Shown piece by piece: positions 34,661-44,661 of a stretch of DNA of 64,000 nt; the first letter of the stretch is position 1, and every line of letters starts with the position of its first letter. A program made the position numbers and the translations under genes. The stretch spans positions 9,461,001 to 9,525,000 of the forward strand of contig JASXTE010000012.1 in assembly GCA_030280995.1 (NCBI GenBank), given 5' to 3'. The notes below the pieces were generated by a model. The model searched no databases and was not told the DNA's origin. It saw only the letters and a list, made by a program, of their open reading frames with translations. This DNA comes from Hemileia vastatrix (taxonomy: Eukaryota > Basidiomycota > Pucciniomycetes > Pucciniales > Zaghouaniaceae).

Positions 34661-35505
34661 CTATGAATGGCTGCCATTGTTTGTCTTCTTATTTTTCAAC
34701 AAGAATATCATCCAATTGAATGTAAAATGTGTCACTATTAGTTGAAGGAAGTTTGTCAATTGATATGACAGATTAATCCTATTACATGGAAGGTCTAAGA
34801 GGGGAAAGGTGAGCCAAAGATGTCATTGGAACTAGTGATAGGATGTGATAAATGGGAATAGGAGGGCCAAAAATGGAGCAAGGGAGAGTGATACAGTAAA
34901 AAAAAGGATCAGAAAACAAAAAATGATAATAAAATAATTAATAAAACTTACCATTGAGAAATTATGGAAAAGAGAAAAGATCCAATGACTGAAGCTGGTG
35001 AGGCAGGAGAAAAATTTGATTGAGTGCATGTGAATTCAAAGACAATAAGTTGAGGGTGTAATAATATCTGTGAAACGTTGATTGAGGAGGAATGAGATCT
35101 TTCTTACTGTGAACCTGGTACACATGTCTCATTGCACTATTTATCTATAGAGTAACCCTCATTTTTCTTCCTCCTCCATTATTCTTTACTTATATCTATT
35201 AATTTTACAGGTTACTGAATCAGTAACTTAAATTTATTACCTGCAAGAAATATTAGACTCCATTTCACTAATTCCACTTATTAATTTGGCGTTCTGTTAT
35301 CCTCACTCAAAATAACATATTTTCCCCCCTGGTCTAATTACACTGCCTCCAAACCATGTATTTAAGGTTCTAAAAATCCTCTTTTTTTTCTCAGTAAGTT
35401 ATTTTTATTATTTTAAAAGTTAACCCAGCTTGAGGGCATATTCCATCTGTGATAATAATTTTTTCTTCTACTAAATTCACTTTAAATAAACTGAATGGTT
35501 GAAGA
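34661..35505. other. Unassigned sequence
   Basis: No gene recognised. The minus-strand frame at 34832-35029 is Phe/Leu/Ser-rich low complexity. Confidence 0.5.
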
Positions 35506-35507
35506 CA

Positions 35508-35770
35508 GAAGAGATGAAATAGGATTTTAAATGATAAAAGAGGCAAGGTGTGAAACAGAATATTAAAAAAAGAAGAGGGAAGGGGTGGAATTGAATTGTG
35601 AAAAAATATAAGAGGAAAGTCATGAAATGCAATACTGAATGGTATAAAAGAGAAGAGGTGAAATGGGATTGTGTATGATGCAAGAGAAAAGGTGTGAAAT
35701 ACAATAATGAAAAATATAAGAGGGAAAGGGTTGAGTGGGATAGTGAACAATAGAAGAGGATTAAGTTTCA
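35508..35770 (+). repeat. ~36-base purine-rich minisatellite
   Basis: About seven imperfect units of the form GAAGAGGTGAAATGGGATTG followed by an AATG/AAAG spacer. The overlapping minus-strand frames translate as an IPFHLFSF-type repeat and are rejected as genes. Confidence 0.75.
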
Positions 35771-35800
35771 ATGAAGAGTAGCAAAGATACAGAGAAATAG

Positions 35801-36720
35801 ACACAATTTAGTTAAAATAAATAGTGGATTTCAAAGAAATATTGCAGCTCAATTTTTAGATTTCCAATAAAATTTTGAAAACTTTCAATTTTGTCTCAAT
35901 TTTTTACAGGTTTAACTGTAGCTATATCAATGAATGTTGGTGAGTGTGTGAAAATTCAAGGTCAACTTTCAGACAAGTATCTTCAGAGGCAGCAGATACT
36001 TGTACAATCTTTTACATAATGATACTCTTGAAAAGGTTGTTTCCAAATGCAAAAATGTTTGCAGTTTTTGAACAGAAACATTGACATTTGACAGAAATAT
36101 TTGCCTTCTTAAACTAAAAATATTCAACTTTTTCTGTCATATGTCAACCATTACATCAAATATATTAAAAAACTTTTTAAATTGAAGACAATATTTCCAA
36201 AAACATCTGTAAAACTTCTTACAAATGTGGAAAATATAAATTATTGAGAGAGGAACAGGTATATGTCACTTCTGTAGATACCTACTTCAAAGTTATAAAA
36301 CCTCACCTTAGCTATACAGCTATTTTTGGAAAGATTGTCTTCAAATTAAAAGCTTTTTGAAATTATTTAAAAGAATGATTGACATATCACAACAAACTTG
36401 GAATATTTTTAGTTCAAGAAAGCTAATTTTTCTTTACAGAAACTGAAATTATTTTGAATTTGGAAACAAAAATTCTAAGAGTGCCTGTATGACAAGAGTG
36501 GGATAAGCATTTTCGGCTTCTAAAGATACTTGTCCAACATTTTACCTTGAATTTTTACACACTCAACAATATTCTTTGAAATAGCTATAGTTAAACCTGT
36601 AAAAATTGATACAACAATGAAAATTTTTAAAAATTTATTATCAATCTAAAAACTGAGCTGAAATATTTTTTTGACATCTAAAATTCATTTTGTGACAATT
36701 TTTTTTAACTTGATACAATC
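35801..36720. mobile_element. Large foldback element (inverted repeat, ~0.4 kb arms)
   Basis: The left arm, about 35801-36212, is repeated in inverted orientation at about 36312-36720, with a ~100-base spacer. Matching blocks include CAGGTTTAACTGTAGCTAT with its inverted partner at about 36580-36600, GAGTGTGTGAAAATTCAAGG with its partner at about 36545-36565, and GACAATATTTCCAAAAA with its partner at about 36325-36341. The arms are perhaps 75-80% alike by eye. No protein. Target duplication not resolved. A foldback or long-TIR MITE is the simplest reading. Confidence 0.75.
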
Positions 36721-38331
36721 TCACACAGCTAGGGGAATAAAGGAAATAGAGAACAGTATAGAATAAAGTAAACATGTACTAAGATAACCAGGTAGTGAAG
36801 GAAAATTAGGTTAGTTCTTAAAAGAAAAACTAGTATGTTATTTAGCAACTGGAAGATTATCAGGGAATCAATGGATGTTAATCAAAAAAAAGTGACATGT
36901 GATATTATTGGAGAGAGAGATATTAAAGCATTATTATTGAAAAATACCTTATGTTTTTTTTCTGAAAGTAAAAAAGAATAGTGCGGGAAAGAATGTGCTA
37001 GACAAAAAGGTAGAACATGTTCAGTGGTATCCAGAGAGTTAGAAGATCACAGAGTGCAAAAAGAGAGTCAGCCGCTTTTAATTTGAATATATAATTTCTT
37101 AGAGGAGAGGTAACCTAAAGGTATTTAATGAAGGCAGCTGCTTGCACTCTTAAAGACTGGTTATGGCATTGAATGTGAGTTGGGGGTTAAACTTCCCTCT
37201 CAATTTTTCCACCAGCTACTATTGGGGGGATTTGGTGGAAATCATGCTGATTTATCTGTAGCATTGCCACTCTTCATCATCTAAGTTTAAAGTGAAGTCA
37301 GCCTAATTATTATAAAATGAATTGATTCTGTTAAAAACTACCACTGTTCAAATTTTGGGCTGTCAATAAATTTTTAAAAAACCCTATTTTTGTCTTAATG
37401 TTTATGGTTTCAAATGTACTAAGTTTTTAAAGTCCCAAGACTATATTGTTACTGGACTAGAGGTTGGCTTATAGGTTGTTATTATTTTATATCAGAAAAA
37501 CCTGAAAAGCATTCAGGTTTCTTGTCTCTGATCCCCCACTAAAAAGATTTGTTTAGGTTGCTTTTGGCAGGGAATAGGTGAAAAGAAAACAGAAATATTT
37601 TCCAGTTTAGCTGTATATTCTAATAATCATTATACTAATATGTGCTTTCACTATATACACAGCTTTATAGTCTCTAAATAAAACATTATAATTACCTAAA
37701 ATATTTAACTTATATGATGAGTCATAGTCAGGTAAATATTATCTTAATAGAGAAAAAGAAGCAAGAGATACCTCTAGCTTAACAGAGTAAATGAGAAAGA
37801 GATGCTGCTAACTTAATAGAGAAAATTAAGGAAGAGAACCTGCTAATTTTATAGAAGGAAAACACTACCTTACATACAGCAAGATAAAGAAGAATTATTG
37901 AATGTGTGATGGTAAAATTCTAGTCAGATGCAGGATGAATGCAGTGCAAAGAAAAAAACAAGTTATGGACTTGCATGAAGGTCACCCCCTTATTTTTCCT
38001 AGTACCTAGATTGTAAAATTTTAAGTTCATTCCACAAATTAATATGTGAGAAATTCATTTAAGATAATTAAAAAACTTATAATAATTACTGTTCAAGTAG
38101 AATGTGAATGGAAATCATCTGTCATAAAAGTCAATGAAATTAAACACAAGTGTATACATTAATCTCATGAGGATAGAAAATGTTCTCATGATTACCATTA
38201 CACAACACATGGCTTGATGGCTCATGAATTTAAGTAATTAGAGTATCATATATGACTTTTTAAATTTTAATTCATGAATTAAAATAAAAAAACTACATTA
38301 GAAACATGGGGAAAAAGTGACAACCAGATTT
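36721..38331. other. Unassigned sequence before GYP2
   Basis: No gene, terminal repeat or conserved motif recognised. Confidence 0.5.
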
Positions 38332-38485
38332 TGTGGAAGTCTAAAGATTAGTGTGGCACTAGGGTTATGAAAAAAGTGTAATGGGGGATTATTATAAACA
38401 CAACACAATATTTAGAGGGGGGAATTGCTATCAAGTCCCCAACTTGAAGTCAGATAAAAATCAGATGAAACTAAGACTGAAGTAA

Positions 38486-39210
38486 TACTTAACTGTCACT
38501 TTAAGTAAGCTTGAGACCTCACACAAACAATTGTGGAACTATATTGAAACCATAGTAAAAGAGTGAGTATAATTGAATGGAAGCCAGAAAAAATCATTCC
38601 ATGAATCTGCTCAATCCACAGTATTTTTTGATGCAACTTATTTAAATAATACTTTATTAATTTACATTGATCAATGAAAATATATCAATAGTATCACAAT
38701 TATTAAATAAAATAATGTTATTAAAACTCTCAGATGACATATAAAAACAATCAGTGATTTTTTTCATTACCTACAACTGTTTTTCCAGAATTGAAAACTG
38801 TAATTTTATTATTAACATAATATAAACTGAATTTCTTCATGACATATTTTTTGAATGTCAATATTTAGAAATGGTATATCTCAATCTATTGAATTTTATT
38901 TAAAAATATAGAATCAACAGAAAACTTAAATTATTTATTATAGATTACAATTAAAAACATGAAAAACCAAAATATAAGGTATGGTAATTATTTTTTAATA
39001 TTTTTGACTAAACAAAGCACTTTCACAACTTTTGTACACTAATTACTTGTAAATTAGAAATATTTGATTATGTATCTTAAAATTGACATATATCTTTAGG
39101 CTTTGGACTTCAATGCATTTTAGGAGCAAAAAAAATGCAAGAAAAGAAAAAAAATCATAGAAATTTTTTGCTCTTTTTAATTCTACCAATTCCTCAGCTA
39201 CTAAGAAAAT
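38486..39210. other. AT-rich interior of CACTA-type element 2, left of Harbinger
   Basis: Non-coding. Blocks such as AATCCACAGTATTTTTTGAT near 38614 and ATAATATAAACTGAATTTC near 38817 match the other CACTA-type elements at about 57530 and 5220, which supports common descent. Confidence 0.6.
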
Positions 39211-39590
39211 AGGGGGTATCAATGCTCAGGGATCCGCAATTAGGGATCAGGAATTTTTTTTCCCGGGATCAGACATTATTAATTGTGGAAGATTCTTATC
39301 CACTAGCCCCAGGGCTAGTGGATAAGAAATCCACGATAATGCATTATCCCGCCTCTTATACCCCAATTTCCATTCCTAATTCCTGATCCCAAACTCATCT
39401 CATCCATGATGGATTTTTAAGAAAGTCACATGACTTATAATTGCTGATGCCATCCTTAAGTATTTCCTCACTCTATGCTACTTAATTTTGGTGGCGAACA
39501 CTTAAGTTTTTTTTCTATCTACACACCCCAACTGCACATTTGGCGGTGAATTCCCACTTCCCTCATCACATAACCCTTCGACCGGCAACA

Positions 39591-40200
39591 ATGAAACACC
39601 TCTCTACTAGGAAGCTACTTCACTCAACAATGAATGCTATTACTTTTCTTTTAGTTCTTTACTATAAATCTGACTCTGATTTGGAAGATGCTTTAGCTTA
39701 TATGTGTTTTCTTTCCAAAAAGCGTTACATCATCACCAGGGGGCCAAATCTTTATCATGATCCCCGATATGATCTGGCCTCCATTCTCAACATTCCTCAT
39801 TTAAACTTCACACAACTTTTTAGAACTTCTCCCGATTCTTTCTTCAAACTTTATCAACTCATCTCCGATCATCCTATCTTCCATAACAATTCTCATAACA
39901 AACAGCGTAATCCTGCCATCCAACTTGCTGTTGCTCTATGACGCTTTGGCTCAAATGGAAATGGTGCTGCCGTAAGACGTTTGGATAATCTCTTTAACAT
40001 AGGATATGGTACCGTGATATTATACACCAAGCGCTGTATGATTGCTATCCTTTCCCTCAAGTCTCAAACTCTTGCTTGGCCAACTCCAGAACAGCGACTT
40101 GAATCCTCTCAAGTAATGCAAGCTGAAGGTTTCCCTGGCTGTGTAGGTTTTGTTGATGGCACAACCATCCCTTTGAGTCAAAAGCCTGCAAATACTCTCC
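39591..40200 (+). pseudogene. Harbinger transposase N-terminal part (copy C)
   Basis: Starts MKHLSTRKLLHSTMNA and continues through LEDALAYMCFLSKKRYI, YHDPRYDLASILNIPHLN and, after a single in-frame TGA at 39939-39941, RFGSNGNGAAVRRLDNL, FNIGYGTVILYTKR and CVGFVDGTTIPLSQKP. It thus has the helix-turn-helix-like N-terminus and the first catalytic Asp (VDGT), which copy B has lost. Homology stops after SQKP near 40188. The second Asp and third acidic residue are absent and the frame ends in unrelated sequence at 40223. It cannot encode an active nuclease. Confidence 0.85.
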
Positions 40201-41456
40201 AACATTTCTCTTCACCCTTTTAATTTTTAATTTTTATGTTTTCATACTTTCCAAATGTCTTCTTTTTGTACTTTAATCACTTGGTTTTGTATTTTGGTTT
40301 GTTGCATATTCATTTTTTTTTTTTGAATTTATGGTGAATATCTTTTTTTGGATGGCTCATTGGTTTTCTTTCATCAGCTCAACATGAAATCACATATTTT
40401 CTGAAATTTCATATTTTGTCAGTGATTTTTTTTTTCATTCATCCCTCATATCTTTTTCCTATTCTCCTCCAACATCCCTCAAACAATTTGGTTTCATTCA
40501 TTTTGTCATCTCATCTCTCCAGGTAAGTCATTTTATTCTTTTTTTTGATTTTTTGATTACTAATTATAATTTTTTTTGTTTTTTTCTGTTTATTTTATTT
40601 TTTTATCTAAATTTTTTTTGTAAGTGGTTATTTTGGATTTCAATGGTATAATTAACCTTTTTTTTCTCTCCCTCTTTACTTTATTTTTTAGCTCCATCAC
40701 CTTACTCTTCATCCCTCCTTGTCATTGTCATTATCCCCCCTTTCCCTTATTTCACTTTTTTTTGGCTCCATTTCATTGAAACACATACATTGCACATTCT
40801 TTATGCATTTCACTTACTCCATATTCAATTTCCCCACAATTCCAACATCAATCTTTCTCACTCTATTTTTCCTACTTTTCAATCAAGGTAAGTTTCATCT
40901 CCTTTTTTTCATGCCTATATGATATCTCATTCCTTTTATGAAAACTTCATACTTAAATATATGTATGACTCTTATCTGGATAACAGTGAACTTATAAAAC
41001 TCCTTTTGATCTCATCTTCATTACCACTTTTCAAGTTTTTGTAAAATTTTGAAAATCAGACTCGGAATTAGGGTTAGGTTTATTCAAATCTAATGTTCTT
41101 TTTACTGAAGATTCTCCTGAAGGCTACCTTTCATTTCCTGCAAACAGATTTGAATTTGATTCAGTGGTTGCTGAGATATTGACCGTTAAAGTTGAGCCTT
41201 TTTTTTCCCAATTTAAATTTTTATTTCATTTTTTTATGTAACAAATTAGGGTTAGGTTTATTTAAATCGCATGTCCTTTAACTGAAGATTCTACTAAAGC
41301 ATATCTTTCATTTTCCACAAACAGGTTTGAATTAGGTTCAGTGGTTGCTGAGATTTTGACCTTTGAAGTTGAGCCTTTTTTCCAAATTTCACTTGTCTTA
41401 TTTCACATTTTTATATTGCATATTTAGAGGATAAGGATTCTGAAACTCTTATATGA
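40200..41456 (+). promoter_or_regulatory. Probable promoter and intron-containing 5'UTR of the oxygenase-like ORF
   Basis: T/C-rich, ORF-poor sequence replacing the transposase catalytic half. Two good splice donors occur: CCAGGTAAGTC near 40522 and CAAGGTAAGTTT near 40888. A possible acceptor TTATTATCTAG ends at 41467. Pyrimidine-rich leaders with introns are common in fungal promoters. The exact transcription start cannot be told. Confidence 0.4.
41067..41405 (+). repeat. 178-base tandem duplication
   Basis: Two copies, starting ATTAGGGTTAGG at 41067 and 41245, each running through GATTCTxCTxAAGGC, CAAACAGxTTTGAATT and GTGGTTGCTGAGAT to GTTGAGCC and a T-run. They are about 85% alike by eye. 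They lie in the leader of the oxygenase-like ORF. Confidence 0.85.
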
Positions 41457-42113
41457 TTATTATCTAGGCATTTCAATTATATAGGCATATATTCGTTGGT
41501 CAAGAATATCACTAAAGCTCAAAAAGATGAAGATTTTTGCTTATGGGACACTCTACCTTCCTTTGACTCTTTTCATGCTTTTCAACTCAACAAGCTCTGT
41601 AATAAAGCATTTCAAAAAAATCATGAACTTGCAACCAAAGTTGGAATACCGAATTGGTGTGACTCCGAATTGGAAGATATCAGCCACGAATATCTTTTAT
41701 TTTCTAAGGTTATTATCACTCATTCTGGATTCCACAATAGGATTCATATCAATAGGAATGATGCCAATTTTCTTACTTTTGGAATATTCTCATATATCAA
41801 TCTGATAACTGGCCACCCAATACCATCTCCAGCTAAAATCAAAGGACATGGTTTATATTTTCCAGACCACCGGTGCATCATTGATTTTGGTTTGGGAAAT
41901 GGTATCATCGAAACTATTTGGAATTCTTCTAAGGATAATCATCAAACAACCAAAGCTCCTCCTGGTTTGAAATCCTGTCAAGATTTCACTCATTTCGGTT
42001 GCTCATTTCAAATCAGTAATAAGTTGATACAAAGAATCAATAAGGTAAAGAAAGAAGGTAAAGTTATTCGATTTAAAAAAACTTTATCTAGATCCAAAAA
42101 GTATGGGGATTAG
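41457..42113 (+). CDS. Tet-like 2OG-Fe(II) oxygenase-like protein (transposon cargo), probably partial
   Basis: An open frame of 218 codons from the stop at 41454. There is no early ATG, so the start probably lies in an upstream exon joined at an acceptor near 41467. Residues here are counted from the Leu (TTG) codon at 41496. The central part resembles the Tet-like 2OG-Fe(II) oxygenase domain abundant in rust fungi: FHNRIHINRNDANF (residues 79-91), LTFGIFSYINLITGHPI, GHGLYFPDH, IDFGLGNGIIETIWNSSKDN and NHQTT (His149, candidate distal iron ligand), then THFGCSFQISNKLIQRI. The expected H-x-D iron pair appears as H84-x-N86, with Asp at 89, so activity is doubtful. A Lys/Arg-rich tail ends at TAG (42111-42113). 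Members related to TET/JBP may oxidise modified bases; that role is inference here. Confidence 0.5.
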   Translation, partial: LLSRHFNYIGIYSLVKNITKAQKDEDFCLWDTLPSFDSFHAFQLNKLCNKAFQKNHELATKVGIPNWCDSELEDISHEYLLFSKVIITHSGFHNRIHINRNDANFLTFGIFSYINLITGHPIPSPAKIKGHGLYFPDHRCIIDFGLGNGIIETIWNSSKDNHQTTKAPPGLKSCQDFTHFGCSFQISNKLIQRINKVKKEGKVIRFKKTLSRSKKYGD

Positions 42114-42413
42114 AGTTGTCATCCAAAATTTTATATTTTTTCATAAATTTTTAATAAATATTTTTTATATATCAATTTTCTCAAATAATGTGATGAGCCA
42201 TCGACCTTGGGTTGTATGACAGGTAATCATGATAACATTTATTTGTTTCATGGGGTTCCTCTTTCCTATACCTGTGGAAAGTCCCAAACTTATGTTTCTC
42301 AACTTGGTCTGCATTTTGGCTTGAGGGATTGTCATTACTTTAAACTAGGGAAATTGATATATATTAGATATTTATGTAATAATTTATGTAATTATATTAA
42401 ATTTAGATGACTT
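42114..42413. other. 3' flank of the oxygenase-like ORF
   Basis: AT-rich. A less AT-rich stretch at about 42190-42350 gives a 67-codon frame (CGKSQTYVSQLGLHFGLRD) without recognised homology. It may be untranslated or a relic. Confidence 0.4.
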
Positions 42414-42840
42414 CCACCCCTTACTTCAATAAAATGCAGGGGGGGTATTGCCAAATTTTCAAATCTGACATGTGAAATTGATGACTTAGTAAAATTTTGG
42501 TGATACCCACCCCTTGCTTCAATAAAATGCAGGGGAGAGTATTGCCAATTTTTTTAAACAGATATAGAATTTTTTTGACTTGTAAATATTTTTGTGATAC
42601 CCGTCCCTTACTTCAATAAAATCCATGGGGGGTTGTGCCAAAATTTTTTATAAGACTTGTGAAATTCTTGACATGTAAGAATTTTTAGGATACCGGTAAA
42701 ATGCAGGGGGTAGTAAAGCCAAATTTTCATATAAAACTTTCAAGATTCATGACATGAAAGAATTTTTGTGATACCCACCCCTTACTTCAAAAAAATCCAG
42801 GGGTGGGGGATTGTCAAATTTTCAAAGGAGACTTGAAAAT
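42414..42840 (+). repeat. ~90-base minisatellite in Harbinger copy C
   Basis: Five units with markers CCACCCCTTACTTCAATAAA at 42414, 42507, 42601, about 42689 and 42775. Each is followed by ATGCAGGGGG, a CCAAATTTTCA segment and GTGAAATTxxTGAC. The period is about 86-94 bases. It lies between the two convergent genes of the element. Confidence 0.85.
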
Positions 42841-42960
42841 TTTATTTAAAAAAAGAATATTTAACATTAAAATACGATATTTCAAGAAATACAGAAAATA
42901 ATTGTAAAATTTATGTACAAATAAATATGAACACATGAAGTGTGAAAGAAATAAAAGAAA

Positions 42961-44310
42961 CTAGTCAACAAAAAATTTCATTAAATGTTCTATTTCTTCA
43001 ACAGATTTGTTTGCTTTAATGCATTCGATCAAGAAATCTTTCTTTTTAGAACTTTCTTGAAGATCATGCTTATACTTCATCTGTTCCATTAAGTTTTGAT
43101 TCTCAAGTGTTTTTTCCTCTTTTTTGGATTTTTCAATACTAAGAGTTAACTCAAACTTCTTCTCCTCCAAATCTTGGACCCGATCATCCTTCCGTAAGGA
43201 GAGCTCGTACTTCCTCTCTTCCAAATCTTGTACTCTGTCATCCCTCCTTAAAGTGAGTTCGTATTTCTTCTTTTCAAAGCTTAGAGTCTCTTTAGCAATT
43301 TCCACTTGTTCTAGAGTGAGAATAAAAATTAACATAAAGTAGAAGAAAAGCAGTGTAAAGTGATAAGAGGTATGATATCACTTACCAGCATCACATTTCT
43401 CTAAAAACTGTTCCATTGAAGAAAAAGGTGTTTGTGATGAAGTATCACTTTTTTGTCTTCTTTGGGAGATGAAATTTAGACTACTTGAAGCCCTTTGCTT
43501 TTTGTTCAACGTAGCATTTTCCTTCTCATCATTGTCACTAGCTTTAGACTCAGTTGATTGAGGATCCTGAGTTTGTTCATCAGCCTTTTAAGAAATAAGA
43601 AAAAGATAAGTAAATAAAAAATAGAAAAGATAAGATAAAAGAAAAAAGAAACAGACCTGAGTTATATTTGGTTGGGTTAAATCACCTATAGGATCTACAG
43701 AAAAGCTATCTAGATATGTCTCATTCAAATGAGGGGAGGCTTGAGTGGAGGAAGAGGATGGGAAAAGATTTGCTTCAACATCATGTTTGGAGATAGGATC
43801 TTCTTCATCCAACATGTTTACAGGATTAACATCGGCTCACTCTCCAAAAATTGCATCCATCTCATTAAAGTAAGGACATAAAGAATCAAGTTTATTGTCT
43901 ATGGATTTTATGCCCTTAGTTATATCATTGTCGGTAATCCCAAAACCAGTGGAAGATGAAAGAGCCTTTGCCTTCTTGTATTTTGCTCGGTAATGCTTGA
44001 AGAGTTCAGACATCTGTTTAGGCAAAATAACAATCCTTCCCTTGGTATTAGTGCGTAATTCATTTGCCATTAGAAGATAGCCATTAACTTTTGATGCGGG
44101 GGGCCGTCCTACTTTAGTGGCATACTCAGTACCAAAACAAGAATAATAGTTAGATTTGGTTTTCAGCCAGTTGATAAGAATAAGATGTTCATCTTTTTTT
44201 AATTGAACGGTCTTTGATTTCTCAGCTGAGCGGGGGAAAGAGGAAGTAGTGGAAATTGAAGAACAACTGGGCGATGGCTGCCTTTGAGAAGATCTAGGAT
44301 GACGAGGTAT
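42961..44310 (-). pseudogene. Harbinger Myb-like gene, copy C, with premature stop
   Basis: Collinear with the gene at 7-1356 (offset 42954, no indels). Exons by homology: 44310-43657, 43584-43386 and 43310-42961. A Gln codon (CAA) is replaced by TGA at 43837-43839, in the linker after LCPYFNEMDAIFG. The ATG used in copy A is ATA here. Otherwise the splice sites and the coiled-coil exon are preserved. The stop would leave the Myb-like domain and remove the coiled coil, so full function is unlikely. Confidence 0.8.
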
Positions 44311-44661
44311 GTTATTATAAATGAAGATGAAAAGGAGCAGAAACAAGCAGATGAGATAGCGAGATGAAAAGGAGAAGAATCAAATAGATGAAATGGGGAG
44401 AAATTCTGAGCGGATAGAATGAACAGGATGGGATGAGAATGGATGTGCGCAGCAAGGTAGAAGGCTGGGATATCCAGAAAGTTGTCCAAGATGTGGTTAT
44501 CAAATATTGAGGATAAAAATGTCAGATAAGAGGTGAACATTGACACGTAAAGTCTCTAATAACCCAATTATTAGCAAAAATAATTGCGGAAGATAATTGG
44601 GGTATGCAGATTATTTTCCGCAATTAATTTAATTGCGGATCGGTCAACATTGATACCCCCT

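Larger units (their letters stand above)
39211..44661 (+). mobile_element. Complete PIF/Harbinger element copy C carrying an oxygenase-like ORF
   Basis: 5451 bases. The TIRs are AGGGGGTATCAATG at 39211 and its inverted partner ending CATTGATACCCCCT at 44661, with GATCCGCAATTA matching further inward. The target duplication AAT (39208-39210, 44662-44664) fits if the terminal base is A; TA is the alternative reading. Order: transposase N-terminus (+), a replaced middle with 5'UTR-like introns and a Tet-like oxygenase ORF (+), a ~90-base minisatellite, and the Myb-like gene (-). It is non-autonomous because the transposase catalytic core is missing. Confidence 0.85.

Noticed and set aside
35391..35804. 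137-codon minus-strand frame rich in FHLFSFIPF
   Set aside because: It is the translation of the 36-base minisatellite; a second frame over it looks the same.
41067..41256. TTAGGG-like telomere motif (ATTAGGGTTAGG)
   Set aside because: There are only two adjacent units in each of two duplicated segments, with no array and no chromosome-end context.
42414..42840. CRISPR-like regular spacing of repeats
   Set aside because: The whole ~90-base unit repeats, there are no unique spacers, and the context is a eukaryotic transposon.
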